This document shows, piece after piece, positions 45,363 through 54,593 of a stretch of DNA of 61,731 nt (position 1 is its first letter; every line of letters begins with the position of its first letter). The notes under the pieces were generated by a model, which searched no databases, was not told the DNA's origin, and saw nothing but the letters and a program-made list of their open reading frames with translations. The stretch is from Patescibacteria group bacterium UBA1372 (lineage in GTDB: Bacteria > Patescibacteriota > Microgenomatia > UBA12405). The DNA is taken from assembly GCA_002306295.1 (NCBI GenBank), contig DBRI01000019.1:43007-104737 (forward strand). The letters are read 5' to 3'. The position numbers and the translations under genes were made by a program.

Positions 45363-45392
45363 TTGACAATTTTGCATTTTTAGGGATAGACT
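45363..45392 (+). promoter_or_regulatory. Promoter of the superoxide dismutase gene (leaderless)
   Basis: TTGACA (45363-45368), an 18-bp spacer, TAGACT (45387-45392), then 5 nt to the ATG. The same TTGACA-18-TAGACT arrangement occurs in front of the Hsp20 gene. Confidence 0.7.
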
Positions 45393-45397
45393 TAAAT

Positions 45398-45979
45398 ATG
45401 AATAAAAAGAAAGTTAGTCTACCTGATCTAAATTATGCTTATAATGGACTAGAGTCGGTAATTTCTGAGAAAATTATGAGGCTGCATCATGATGTACATC
45501 ACAAGGGATATGTGGATAAGGCAAATCTTTTTTTTGATAAATTGACAGATTTTAAAAAAGGAAGTGAGGTGGATATCAAATCGATACTTAAAAATCTGAG
45601 TTTTAATTATAACGGAGCTAAGCTACATGAGATATTTTGGCAAAATATGACTGATAAATACGAGAAAATGACTAAAAATATGGAAAAATGGATTGAAAAT
45701 AATTTTGAATCAGTTGAAAAATTTGTAGAAATGTTTTCAAAAACTGCTTCCAGTGTAGAGGGTTCAGGCTGGGCGGTGCTTGGTGTAGATAATGCTAAAA
45801 ACGGTTATATATACCAAGTTGAAAAACACAATCAGGGTCATTTATCGGGGTTGAGACCTGTGTTAGTGCTAGATGTATGGGAGCATGCATATTATATTGA
45901 TTATGAAAACAGAAGAGATGAATATATAGAGAAATGGTGGAAGGTAGTCAATTGGAAGTGGATTGAAAAAAAGCTGTAA
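45398..45979 (+). CDS. sod: Fe/Mn superoxide dismutase
   Basis: 193 residues, the family's usual size. Metal ligands: His30 in RLHHDVHHKGY, the His in AKLHEIFW (near 78), and Asp/His in LDVWEHAYYIDY (near 160). Tyr38 of the second shell is present. It converts superoxide to peroxide and oxygen; metal choice cannot be read off. Its presence beside an oxygen-sensitive ferredoxin enzyme suggests exposure to oxygen at times. The start is directly behind a consensus-like promoter. Confidence 0.92.
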   Translation: MNKKKVSLPDLNYAYNGLESVISEKIMRLHHDVHHKGYVDKANLFFDKLTDFKKGSEVDIKSILKNLSFNYNGAKLHEIFWQNMTDKYEKMTKNMEKWIENNFESVEKFVEMFSKTASSVEGSGWAVLGVDNAKNGYIYQVEKHNQGHLSGLRPVLVLDVWEHAYYIDYENRRDEYIEKWWKVVNWKWIEKKL

Positions 45980-45999
45980 TTCTCTATACTCTTATGTAG

Positions 46000-47193
46000 A
46001 TGGCAATAGAATTTAGAGATGATCAAATTGGTAAGTTAAGAAATTTAGGTATAGAAATTGGCATGGGTGGAGTAGTAAGCTCTGGTAATGATTTTAAAAT
46101 CAAGAAAAATAATAATTTTAAGATTGTGGCTGGATCGGTAGTGATTAGTATGGTTGGGTTTGGAATGGTGATGCTACTGAAAAAAGACGGGGCAACTAAA
46201 AACACAAATATTGAGGTGAAAACACCAGATAATGAGGTGGTGGCCAGAATTAGTCCTACGCAAACTAATATTCAAAAGCATTTACTGGCCTCTCAACAGT
46301 ATTTTTCCCAAGCACTACAAGCACAATCGATGGGAGAGGCGCAAGAAGTAATAGAGTTTTTAAATAAATCATTGGAAGAGGCGGGGATGGCGATTACTAA
46401 CTTTAGTGATGATTTCAGGGGATATCAGCAGAGAGGAAAAATTTATCAATCTTTAATATCAGCCTCTGAGATACTGAATGAACAGGATAAACAATTTTTG
46501 AGTCAAGCAATTAATGACTTTAGTAAAGCCTATAAACTAAATACGGAATTAGCGGAAATAAGTAGAGATCTGGCAAATTTGTATGCCAAGGCCGGGGATG
46601 CAACTAAAACTATATTTTATTTATCTGAAACGATAAGAATAGAGCCAACCAAAGCCCAGAATTTTTATGATTTGGCCAGAATACAGAGTCAAAGTGGAGA
46701 TATAGTATCGGCCTTGGATACTTATAAACAACTGGTATGGCTAGTGAGTGACACAAATCAAAAGCAAATAATTGAAGCAGAAAAGCAATCACTGGAAAAA
46801 ATATTGGCTGAAAATCCAGATTTAAAACAAAAAACAAAGATAGATTATATACCAACCCCAACTGAAGGAATATTGAGGGAAGGACCAAAAATTGAAGCCG
46901 GTAAAAAAAGTAATGTCATAATTGCGGCAGCGGAAGAAAAGGAAGAGTTGGAAGTAACAGGTATGACTGAGTCTAATTCTTATTCGGGAGAGGCTACGCT
47001 TGCTGCAAATCAAGCTGATGTAGAAATTAAAAATGAAAATTTAACTGCTGATGCTCAAGTGTATGTATCTATAATAAAAGGCGGAAAGAATCAAGTATTG
47101 AGAGTTAAATCTAAAACAGACTCAAGCTTTAGGGTGGGGTTGGATATACCGATTGCTGAAGAGATTGAATTTAAGTGGTGGATAATAGATTAG
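46000..47193 (+). CDS. Membrane-anchored TPR-repeat protein
   Basis: 397 residues. Cytoplasmic N-terminus, one membrane helix (about residues 45-62), TPR-like repeats (about 90-275) with FLSQAINDFSKAYKLN and TKTIFYLSETIRIEPTKAQNFYDLARI, then a 100-residue tail rich in Glu and Ala with probable beta structure. Likely a scaffold outside the membrane. The convergent gene also carries TPRs. TATACT (45985-45990) lies 9 nt before the ATG; an out-of-frame ATG-TAG pair sits between. Confidence 0.65.
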   Translation: MAIEFRDDQIGKLRNLGIEIGMGGVVSSGNDFKIKKNNNFKIVAGSVVISMVGFGMVMLLKKDGATKNTNIEVKTPDNEVVARISPTQTNIQKHLLASQQYFSQALQAQSMGEAQEVIEFLNKSLEEAGMAITNFSDDFRGYQQRGKIYQSLISASEILNEQDKQFLSQAINDFSKAYKLNTELAEISRDLANLYAKAGDATKTIFYLSETIRIEPTKAQNFYDLARIQSQSGDIVSALDTYKQLVWLVSDTNQKQIIEAEKQSLEKILAENPDLKQKTKIDYIPTPTEGILREGPKIEAGKKSNVIIAAAEEKEELEVTGMTESNSYSGEATLAANQADVEIKNENLTADAQVYVSIIKGGKNQVLRVKSKTDSSFRVGLDIPIAEEIEFKWWIID

Positions 47194-47194
47194 C

Positions 47195-49246
47195 TTAAGG
47201 TCCGCCTTCTGGCATGAAGTCACCGGTTTCTTCCTCAAGATTTTCTATGGGTGATTCAATTGGACTTGGAGTTTCAGTCGAGGTTGGTGCGAGAGAACTT
47301 ATAGCTTGTGGAGGCTCTAAATCTTCTACAGGGATATCAATTTCATCGGTAACTGTAGGAAGAGGTTCAGCGGTTTTAAGAGTCTGAACGTCGGGTTCTG
47401 TCTGCTCCTGAGGTTGGGAAGCGGCAGTTAACTTTTCAAGTTCTTCTCTCCAAGTAGTTAATTCTTTGCTGGCATTTTCATAATCAGCAGAATCGATTGG
47501 AACTAATAAAACAGCTTGATTTAGTCTGGTGACGGCATCGGCTAGTCTATTCATATTTTTAGCGGTATGTGCCCAGTTGTACCAACCGTTGGCAAAATCA
47601 GATTTCCTGAGTAAAACCTCTTCAAAAATACGATCGGCGTTTTCAAATTGGTTTGCTGAATAATATAAACTACCCATCTCCATTCTGACTAAGGGATCAG
47701 CTTGATCTAAAACAGAGGCTTGCTGGAAAGATTCTAAAGCCCAATCCGGAGCACCTTCAACAACCCCGATCAGACTTTTGTAAATAGAACCTAAATTGTT
47801 CCAATAAGTAGCGGAACCCTGATCCAAACTAACAGCGTCTTTGGCTTCTCTAATGGCTTGTTGCAAAAGAACTGAAATCTTTTCTTTGTCAGCTTCGGGT
47901 AAGTCTTGCTGCTGGGATAAGGCCTGAGCCAAACCAATGTTGGTTTGGGAATAAATACGCCTTAATTCGGCCCAGTTGGGATCAAATGATATAGCTTTAA
48001 TCTGAAGATCGTAGGTGGAAATACCATCATTTTTGGAAGCGGCTAAAAGTGAGTTTCTTAGGTAGACTCTAGCTAATAGTTTTTTGGTGGAAACAAAACT
48101 ACCAAATAAAACAAAGAGGATAACTAAAATAGTGGTCAGAATTGGTGTGATATTTATTTTCTGTTCACCAACATTAAGTCTGGCTGGTGTTGTAAATAGA
48201 TTGCCAAATTTTTGAGATAGAATAAAGGCGAATAACCACAGACTAACAATGTTGACTGGTAGAATAAGGTTGGCTAAGAATAGGAAGATAATAGAAATGT
48301 AGGCGGTTGATTTTTTGAGTTTTAAAAGGCGGGAAGTAAATAAAAAAAGAAAAATAACAAAGACTATACCCAGCTCTGTCCAATAATGAAAGAAACCCGA
48401 AGAAGAAACAATAAAGCGTTGATTCCACCAAGGAGTGGTGTTGTAAGAAAAGGGTCTAAAGAGATCAAAGGCTCTTAGAAAATTACCAATGCCAACACCA
48501 AAGATAGGACTATTTTTAAAAGTGTCGGCAGTGACTAACCAGCCAGTGACATAATCTAAGCCTGGCCATCCTATTTTGAAAAGTCTATAGATAGATAAAA
48601 TTGTACCGAAGGAAATAATTGATAATTTAAAAAGACCTAAGATGAATGATTTGGAACCTTTTTGAGAAGATTTGGCCATAAGCCGACCATTTTCTATAGC
48701 CAAGAATAGTAGAAATACAGCTTCGACTAAAATTGAGCCAACAAATGACCAATTTTTATCAATAACAAGCAAGGGATTGTCTTGAGTCAAGACAAGAGGG
48801 AAGCTGGAGTCGGGCATAATAAAAACCAATAATGATGTTAGAGACATGACAATGCCAGCAATAGTCAGAAAGAGGAAGTTTGATGACCAGGATTTTTTTG
48901 GCTCTGATTGAAGCCACAAAAAATACCAAATAAAAAGGGACATAAAAGTACCAAAACCACCTGGATCAGATAAAGTAGTTGATTTTAGAGAAGGAGACAG
49001 CCTAAAGTAACTAACGGTAAGCCAAAGAAGAAATACAATAAAAAAACCGAAACCTCGGCCAAAATTAATTTTGGCCTGATTTTTTTGTGATAGAAAATCT
49101 ATTAACCAAAAGACCAAACCAACTAAACTTGAAATAAACAAAAACCAATTTTTACCAAAACTAAAACTACCTGAAACTATGGGGAGAAAAAACAATGGGA
49201 ATAAAACAAGATTTATTTTAATATACAAGTTAAATAGTTTCTTCAT
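47195..49246 (-). CDS. O-antigen-ligase-like membrane protein fused to TPR domain
   Basis: About 683 residues. Ten to twelve membrane helices (1-400) with the large loop typical of Wzy/WaaL-type polymerases and ligases (FGVGIGNFLRAFDLFRP, near 253), then TPRs (about 415-620; SATYWNNLGSIYKSL, ANGWYNWAHTAKNMNR) and a Pro/Thr/Glu tail. Such proteins join or polymerise glycans on polyprenyl carriers. Start at 49246 because TATTCT (49253-49258) ends 6 nt upstream; the longer frame starts upstream of this -10 box. Confidence 0.75.
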   Translation of the reverse strand: MKKLFNLYIKINLVLFPLFFLPIVSGSFSFGKNWFLFISSLVGLVFWLIDFLSQKNQAKINFGRGFGFFIVFLLWLTVSYFRLSPSLKSTTLSDPGGFGTFMSLFIWYFLWLQSEPKKSWSSNFLFLTIAGIVMSLTSLLVFIMPDSSFPLVLTQDNPLLVIDKNWSFVGSILVEAVFLLFLAIENGRLMAKSSQKGSKSFILGLFKLSIISFGTILSIYRLFKIGWPGLDYVTGWLVTADTFKNSPIFGVGIGNFLRAFDLFRPFSYNTTPWWNQRFIVSSSGFFHYWTELGIVFVIFLFLFTSRLLKLKKSTAYISIIFLFLANLILPVNIVSLWLFAFILSQKFGNLFTTPARLNVGEQKINITPILTTILVILFVLFGSFVSTKKLLARVYLRNSLLAASKNDGISTYDLQIKAISFDPNWAELRRIYSQTNIGLAQALSQQQDLPEADKEKISVLLQQAIREAKDAVSLDQGSATYWNNLGSIYKSLIGVVEGAPDWALESFQQASVLDQADPLVRMEMGSLYYSANQFENADRIFEEVLLRKSDFANGWYNWAHTAKNMNRLADAVTRLNQAVLLVPIDSADYENASKELTTWREELEKLTAASQPQEQTEPDVQTLKTAEPLPTVTDEIDIPVEDLEPPQAISSLAPTSTETPSPIESPIENLEEETGDFMPEGGP

Positions 49247-49297
49247 GGTTTCAGAATAACAAAATTGGTAACTAGCTAACAATAAGCAAAAGATGTT

Positions 49298-51106
49298 TTA
49301 AACCGCACTTTTTCTGATTTTTATACTTTTTGATATTAATTGAGCTTCCTCTATTAAATTCTGAACTTGTTCTATACCTTTAGACCAAAAAGATCTGTCC
49401 TCTAAATCTAGACCGATTGAGGCAAAAATTTGTTTGGGTGAACGACTAGTGCCAGATGATAAAACTTTTTTGACTTGATTAATAAAGACAGGATCTTTGT
49501 TAACTTTTGATTGGAGATATTTGGAAATAAGTAAGCCTGAAGCGTAAGAATAGACATAGAATGGATTTCTAATATGACTCCAGTAAACCCACCAGGCGTC
49601 AAAACCGGACAGATCAATTGAGTCGCCCATATAAGAAGACATGTGTTTAATAAAGAGATCGCCTATTTGTTTTTTTGATAAATAGCCTATTTTTCTAAAC
49701 CTGGTGTGGAGTTCGGTTTCAAAGTTGTAGCAGGCAACCTGACGAAAGATAGTACTGATATCATCGTCTAACTTGGCCATAAGCAAACTAAAACGCTCTT
49801 CAGAAGTCAAGGTTGAAGCAATGTAATCTAAGACAAAATCTTCAAAAAAGGTACTGGCAACTTCGGCAATAGCTAAACTGGTGTCAAAATTTAAACCGTT
49901 TTGAGAAGCGCGCATAAGTTCGTTATTGATAGCGTGACCCATTTCGTGAGCTAGGGTGGTGACATCGCGAAGTTTGTTGTTGTGGTTTAAGAGAATAAAA
50001 GATTTTGATGATAGGAGACCGCCAGCGCAAAAGGCTCCGTCTGATTTACCTTTTTTGGATAAGAAGTCAATTTGACCGTTTTGTAAAAAGTCTTTAAAGA
50101 GAGAAGAAAAGAGCGGATCTAACTTATTGAAAACCTGATCTAACAAATCAATAGTAGAGGCAGGTGAAAAAGATTTATCAAATTGACCGATGGGGACATT
50201 TCTCCAATAGTATGGAATTTTTTTAAGACCCAGTAGCTTGGCTTTAAATTTGTAGAAGTCATTGCTGATTTGGAAATTGGCAGAAACACTATCTATAAGA
50301 GAATCAACCACCGAGGTATCTATGTCATCTGATAAATGACGAGCGGAATCTGGCCTTTTGTAGTGCCTAATATTATCTTCGACAAATTTATTTTCCAGTA
50401 TCGAATTTAACTCTGATTCAGCCACATCAGAAAGCGAATTGACTATTGAAGTGAAAGCAAAGCCGGCTGACTTGGCGATTTTAAAATTGCGGTTATCTAC
50501 AAGACTGCCAATTTTCGAAAAAGGTAAAGTTTGAAGTTTACCTTTTCGATTTAAGACTTTTTGTTGCTTTTGACTTAATAATCTTGAAGTCATTTTGACC
50601 CAATTTGAATAGGATACTTGGCTTTTTAAATTGAGAAGTTTTTCTTCTTTGCTAGATAAAATATGCTTACCATGAGCAAATAAATTTTTTAAAAAATTAC
50701 GATATGGCTTTAAAATGGCAGAGTTCAAAAATCGTTTTTGAGTTGAAGGATTAATTTTTGATAATTTGAGTAAAAAAAACTGGATATCGTTTTCAATTTT
50801 TTTAGAGGCAAAGCTTAATTTGTTTAACTTAGCTGAAATAAGGGAGCTGTTTTCGTTTAGAGCCTGGCGGAGTGAAAAATAATAATCAACCTGACTGGCG
50901 GTAGAAAAATGACTGATCCACTGGTCATATTGAGTCAAAGCTTTTAATAAGGATTTAGTAGAAGTCAGATAAGAACTATCCTTGGACCATTTATTAATAA
51001 ATTTATAGGCAGAGAGTTTGGCAAGTTTGAGATCTTTTTTAATTTTTGGATCTTTTAAACTCTTGTATCCTAAAGTTGTTTGAAAATCCCAATTGGTTTT
51101 GATCAT
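49298..51106 (-). CDS. pepF: Oligoendopeptidase F (M3 family)
   Basis: 602 residues. Zinc motif HEMGH (TLAHEMGHAINNEL, near 385) and the downstream Glu in SLAIAEVASTFFEDF. FDAWWVYWSHIRNPFYVYSYASG near the C-terminus is typical of PepF. It degrades peptides of about 7-17 residues in the cytoplasm, useful for a cell that lives on imported peptides. TATAAT (51112-51117) lies 5 nt before the ATG. Confidence 0.92.
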   Translation of the reverse strand: MIKTNWDFQTTLGYKSLKDPKIKKDLKLAKLSAYKFINKWSKDSSYLTSTKSLLKALTQYDQWISHFSTASQVDYYFSLRQALNENSSLISAKLNKLSFASKKIENDIQFFLLKLSKINPSTQKRFLNSAILKPYRNFLKNLFAHGKHILSSKEEKLLNLKSQVSYSNWVKMTSRLLSQKQQKVLNRKGKLQTLPFSKIGSLVDNRNFKIAKSAGFAFTSIVNSLSDVAESELNSILENKFVEDNIRHYKRPDSARHLSDDIDTSVVDSLIDSVSANFQISNDFYKFKAKLLGLKKIPYYWRNVPIGQFDKSFSPASTIDLLDQVFNKLDPLFSSLFKDFLQNGQIDFLSKKGKSDGAFCAGGLLSSKSFILLNHNNKLRDVTTLAHEMGHAINNELMRASQNGLNFDTSLAIAEVASTFFEDFVLDYIASTLTSEERFSLLMAKLDDDISTIFRQVACYNFETELHTRFRKIGYLSKKQIGDLFIKHMSSYMGDSIDLSGFDAWWVYWSHIRNPFYVYSYASGLLISKYLQSKVNKDPVFINQVKKVLSSGTSRSPKQIFASIGLDLEDRSFWSKGIEQVQNLIEEAQLISKSIKIRKSAV

Positions 51107-51142
51107 AGGTAATTATATAGTATATTTTTTTGGTTTCTTGAC

Positions 51143-51172
51143 TTGACAAATTGGCAGTTTATATATTAGACT
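51143..51172 (+). promoter_or_regulatory. Promoter of the Hsp20 gene
   Basis: TTGACA (51143-51148), an 18-bp spacer, TAGACT (51167-51172). Gives a leader of about 43 nt, unlike most genes here. No CIRCE element was found. Confidence 0.65.
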
Positions 51173-51221
51173 GTTAGCAGATGTGTGTATGTGTTGTTAA
51201 TAATTTATTAAGGAGGATACT

Positions 51222-51632
51222 ATGAATATAGTAAAATTTAATCCTTTTTGGAATAGATGGCCTAGCTCCTTTTTTGACGAAGAGACATGGCCTGAGTTAA
51301 CGGTTACAGAAGGCTTGGATGTCTACGAAAAAGACAACAAAATTGTAGTGGAAGCGGCTATGCCAGGCATTCCCGAAGAAAATATTGATATCACCTATGA
51401 AGACGGAGTGCTACATATAAGCGGAAAGTGGCAAGAGTCAATGGAAGATAAAAAGAAAAAGAAAACTGTCTACAAAAGCCAGATGGTAAGATCGTTTGAT
51501 TACCGGACTATGATGCCCAGACCAATTGATACAAATAGTGTCGAGGCAACTATAAAAAATGGAGTATTGACAGTAGAAGCTAAAGTAGCTCCCGAAGCCC
51601 AAGCTAAAAAAATAAAAATTAAAACCGGTTAA
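51222..51632 (+). CDS. Hsp20-family small heat shock protein
   Basis: 136 residues. The alpha-crystallin domain (about 28-125) shows VVEAAMPGIPEENIDITYEDGVLHISGK and the closing IKNGVLTVEAKV. The IxI-type tail motif is present as KIKIKTG. It holds unfolding proteins in the cytoplasm. Strong Shine-Dalgarno sequence AAGGAGG (51210-51216), 5 nt before the ATG, one of the few in the window. It overlaps the convergent pseudouridine synthase gene by 4 bp. Confidence 0.93.
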   Translation: MNIVKFNPFWNRWPSSFFDEETWPELTVTEGLDVYEKDNKIVVEAAMPGIPEENIDITYEDGVLHISGKWQESMEDKKKKKTVYKSQMVRSFDYRTMMPRPIDTNSVEATIKNGVLTVEAKVAPEAQAKKIKIKTG

Positions 51633-52345
51633 TTTAAAGATTGTTTGAGAGCACCGACTTCTGACTTGGTCAGAGGTCGGTAGCTACCGGGTGAAAGTTT
51701 GCCGATGTTTATTGGTCCTATGGCAATACGATGTAAGCTTAATAAATTTAAACCAAGACTTTCAAACATCCGTCTGATTTGTCTTTTTTTGCCTTGAAAT
51801 AGAGTAATTTTAAGAGTGGTATGGTTTTTTAATTGACTATGAATGGAAACCAGACTGGGAATTAGCTTTTGATTATCAAGTTTAATATCAGTTGCTAATT
51901 TTTTTAAAATCTTGGCTGAAATTGGAGAATTAGTGGTAACTAAATAGGTTTTGTCTAAGTGGTTCTTGGGATGGGTGATGATGTTGGCAAGAGTGCCATC
52001 GTTTGTGAGTAAAACCAAACCGGTAGAAAGGTAGTCAAGCCTACCAACAGGAAAAAGACGCTGATTTGTCTTGACAAAATCCAGAACAGTGGTGCGTCCC
52101 CTATCATCTCTGGTAGTAGTCAGAACATTTTTGGGTTTGTTTAGAATTAGATAAGTATAGGTTGGTTTAAAGTCGATGACCGGTTTTGAATTTATAGAAA
52201 TTTTGTCACTACCCGGATTAATTTTTTGACCAAGGGTAGCCATAACATCATTAACTTTAATTTGACCAGAAGCTATGAGACTATCTACCTTTCGTCTGGA
52301 GGCAACACCCATGGAGGCCAGATACTTATTTATTCTAATTGGCAT
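51629..52345 (-). CDS. RsuA/RluB-family pseudouridine synthase
   Basis: 238 residues. N-terminal S4 RNA-binding domain (IRINKYLASMGVASRRKVDSLI), then the catalytic motif GRLDYLSTGLVLLTNDG with the nucleophilic Asp (near 100), and GKKRQIRRMFESLG near 190. It modifies 23S rRNA (RluB) or 16S rRNA (RsuA); S4 plus length favours RluB but this is not certain. It overlaps the small membrane gene by 11 bp. Confidence 0.9.
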   Translation of the reverse strand: MPIRINKYLASMGVASRRKVDSLIASGQIKVNDVMATLGQKINPGSDKISINSKPVIDFKPTYTYLILNKPKNVLTTTRDDRGRTTVLDFVKTNQRLFPVGRLDYLSTGLVLLTNDGTLANIITHPKNHLDKTYLVTTNSPISAKILKKLATDIKLDNQKLIPSLVSIHSQLKNHTTLKITLFQGKKRQIRRMFESLGLNLLSLHRIAIGPINIGKLSPGSYRPLTKSEVGALKQSLN

Positions 52346-52694
52346 ATTTTAGAAGATAGATTAATAGGCTTAAAAAAAGAGTAGCGGATATGGTTGAGGT
52401 TAGTTGATAAAGAATATAGATAGAATTGTTGGAGAGATTTTTGAGACCGAAATCAAAGGGACGGTAAGAATTATGGGAAAATTGCTGGAGTAACCAATAG
52501 ATAGTTTCAAAGAAAAAGCGTAAGGATAAAAAAACTAACAATATAATTAAACTAAAGTTTGGAGAAATAAAGTACGAACAAGCTATTAGTAAAATAAACG
52601 GGTAAATGACAAGCCTATCCCCTTTGACGAAAATTGTCAGGAAACGTTCGATAAATAAGGGGGAGTTGTAAAAATTCGAATCCTTAGCAAACAT
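52335..52694 (-). CDS. Small membrane protein, unknown
   Basis: 119 residues, three membrane segments (about 28-45, 48-66, 95-114). No family recognised. A TAAAAT -10 (52700-52705) lies 5 nt before the ATG and directly behind the terminator of the upstream gene. The 11-bp overlap with the pseudouridine synthase gene suggests co-expression. Confidence 0.55.
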   Translation of the reverse strand: MFAKDSNFYNSPLFIERFLTIFVKGDRLVIYPFILLIACSYFISPNFSLIILLVFLSLRFFFETIYWLLQQFSHNSYRPFDFGLKNLSNNSIYILYQLTSTISATLFLSLLIYLLKYAN

Positions 52695-52706
52695 TTGTTA
52701 TTTTAA

Positions 52707-52744
52707 CAAAAAAAATAGGGGGCGGTTTAAATCGTCCCCTATTT
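52707..52744 (-). terminator. Rho-independent terminator of the 57-residue gene
   Basis: Hairpin with arms 52713-52724 and 52733-52744 (AAATAGGGG paired with CCCCTATTT, continuing 3 bp inward). On the minus strand it is followed by eight T. It separates the small gene at 52764 from the next promoter. Confidence 0.85.
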
Positions 52745-52763
52745 AAGTTACAAATTAAAATAA

Positions 52764-52937
52764 TTAGCCAAGTCTGGCGGCATCTTCTTTAGAAAGAATC
52801 TTGAAGAGCTTGACTTGTTGACCATCAAGATCAACAGCAACTCTGGCTGCTTTGCGGCCGTTTTTCATGGTAATGACTTCGACTTTACTGTCATCGACTT
52901 CTACGCTTTTTCTTAGTTGGACACTATAGAATTTCAT
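52764..52937 (-). CDS. Small conserved-looking protein
   Basis: 57 residues: MKFYSVQLRKSVEVDDSK, then KVEVITMKNGRKAARV, then VDLDGQQVKLFKILSKEDAARLG. Predicted as three or four beta strands with a short helix; charged and soluble. It is not a known family to me, although it reads like a compact nucleic-acid-binding fold. Support comes from codon use, an own terminator just downstream and the lack of any other gene in the gap. No good Shine-Dalgarno sequence; TATAAG lies about 14 nt upstream. Confidence 0.6.
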   Translation of the reverse strand: MKFYSVQLRKSVEVDDSKVEVITMKNGRKAARVAVDLDGQQVKLFKILSKEDAARLG

Positions 52938-53116
52938 TTAGTTTTGTTTAACTTATAAAAGCTACTTTTAGGTAGCCTAAGCACAAATATAAACGACTAT
53001 TTTAGCTTTGTCAAACCTGGCTTAAAAATTGTTAGGTATAAAATGATATTTTTACCTAAGGTTCGCATTTAGTTAACTCGTCTATAATTTTGGACATTTT
53101 GAGATATACTTGGATT

Positions 53117-54214
53117 ATGACCAGAGAAGAAAAAATAAAAATTATAAAGCGAAACTGTCAGGAGGTGCTGACAGATGAGGATTTAAAGAAATTAATTGAG
53201 TCAGGTAAACCAATAAATCATTATATAGGTTTTGAAATATCTGGATTGGTACATTTGGGAACAGGCTATATGTCTATGGGAAAAATTGCTGATTTTTTAA
53301 AAGCAGGAGCAAGATGTAAAATATTTTTGGCTGATTTCCACACATATTTAAATAATAAATTAGGCGGAGATTGGGATAATATCAGGTGGGCAAGTGAAAA
53401 TTATTTTAAACAGGCGCTGATTGCCAGTTTGAAGTGTTTTGGAGTAGAAGAAAATCAGGTTGAATTTGTCAGTGGCAAGAAACTATATGAAGAAAATCCA
53501 ATTCATTGGCAAAATTTTATGGAAATAGGTAAACAGGTTACCTTATCCAGAAATTTGAGAAGTATATCGATTATGGGAAAAGCTAAAGGCAAGGAAGTAG
53601 ATATGGCAACATTGTTTTATCCGCCACTACAAGTAGCGGACATAGCCACTATGGAGATAAACCTAGCCCATGCTGGGATGGATCAGAGAAAAGCCCATGT
53701 GATTGCCAGAGAGGCCATAAAAAAGATAAGGGGTAATCATCAGACTCCAGTGGCAATACACCACAATCTGATTGCCGGATTGACGGCACCTGAGGGAGAA
53801 GACGATCAAGAGTCTCTTAAAATGAGTAAGTCGAAACCAAATTCGGCCATATTTGTGCATGATACACCTGACGAAATAAGAGAAAAAATCAAAAAGGCAT
53901 ATGGGCCACCCGGAATTGTTGAGTTTAATCCCCTATTAAATTGGGTAGAGACACTGGTGTTTTGGGGAGAAAAAGAATTAGAGGCTGGTTTTGAAATAAA
54001 GAGACAGGAAAGATTTGGAGGAAATGTAACATACTTTAAAACGGCTGACTTAATAAGTGACTATAAGAATAATAAATTATTTCCGCTTGATCTTAAAAAT
54101 GGATTATCTGATTGGCTAATTGAAAGACTGGAGCCGGTTAGAATGTATTTTGAAGTAAAAAAACACAAGCAGGCTATGGAGAAGATGAAGGGTTTAATAA
54201 AGCTCTCCAAATAA
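53117..54214 (+). CDS. tyrS: Tyrosyl-tRNA synthetase, archaeal/eukaryotic type
   Basis: 365 residues. Class I motifs are HLGT (HIGH equivalent, near 45) and KMSKS (LKMSKSKPNS, near 234). Tyr-recognition residues match archaeal TyrRS: Tyr in YIGFEISG, then YPPLQVADI and AGMDQRKAHVIARE, whereas bacterial TyrRS has a different layout and an S4 tail, which is absent. ADFHTYLNNK and the C-terminal FGGNVTYFKTADL also fit. The HIGH motif ends in Thr rather than His. Start at 53117 because TATACT (53105-53110) lies 6 nt upstream. Confidence 0.87.
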   Translation: MTREEKIKIIKRNCQEVLTDEDLKKLIESGKPINHYIGFEISGLVHLGTGYMSMGKIADFLKAGARCKIFLADFHTYLNNKLGGDWDNIRWASENYFKQALIASLKCFGVEENQVEFVSGKKLYEENPIHWQNFMEIGKQVTLSRNLRSISIMGKAKGKEVDMATLFYPPLQVADIATMEINLAHAGMDQRKAHVIAREAIKKIRGNHQTPVAIHHNLIAGLTAPEGEDDQESLKMSKSKPNSAIFVHDTPDEIREKIKKAYGPPGIVEFNPLLNWVETLVFWGEKELEAGFEIKRQERFGGNVTYFKTADLISDYKNNKLFPLDLKNGLSDWLIERLEPVRMYFEVKKHKQAMEKMKGLIKLSK

Positions 54215-54593
54215 AGGCGGAAATGTTGGTACCACCACTGGTAAGATTGATAGCTTTTTTGAGTTCGTATTGACTAATAGTGCCATTATAAGGTTCTCTA
54301 TCAGGAATAATACCAGTATAAAAACTTTGTAATACAGGCAGAGCTTTTGGATCTCCGATCTGACCCAGTGCCCAAATGGCATCATTTCTGGATTTAAAGC
54401 TGTTGGTATCATCTTGTAAAGACATAATTAGAGAATCAGGGCAAGTGCCACCGTAGGAGGTTGTAGCGGACTGACAGAGACTTTTAACTTCGAAGCCAAT
54501 CCAGGTACAAGCGATAAAGAAAAATAAAAGAAATAAACTTGTGCTGATTGCACAAATAAATAAGAAATTTTGTTTGATAATTTTAAGAATCAT
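54174..54593 (-). CDS. HEAT-repeat membrane-anchored protein
   Basis: 139 residues from MILKII. One membrane segment (about 9-31) followed by a short outer part with a HEAT-like motif SRNDAIWALGQIGDPKALPVLQSF. The start is preceded by AAGGAGG and overlaps the regulator gene by 11 bp, so it is the third member of the DUF2178/XRE/HEAT operon. The end overlaps tyrS by 41 bp on the opposite strand. Function unknown. Confidence 0.6.
   Translation of the reverse strand: MILKIIKQNFLFICAISTSLFLLFFFIACTWIGFEVKSLCQSATTSYGGTCPDSLIMSLQDDTNSFKSRNDAIWALGQIGDPKALPVLQSFYTGIIPDREPYNGTISQYELKKAINLTSGGTNISAFIWRALLNPSSSP

Noticed and set aside
51173-51209. CIRCE-type operator before Hsp20
   Set aside because: TTAGCA and TGTTAA are present at a distance, but the arms do not pair over the 9 bp of the CIRCE consensus.
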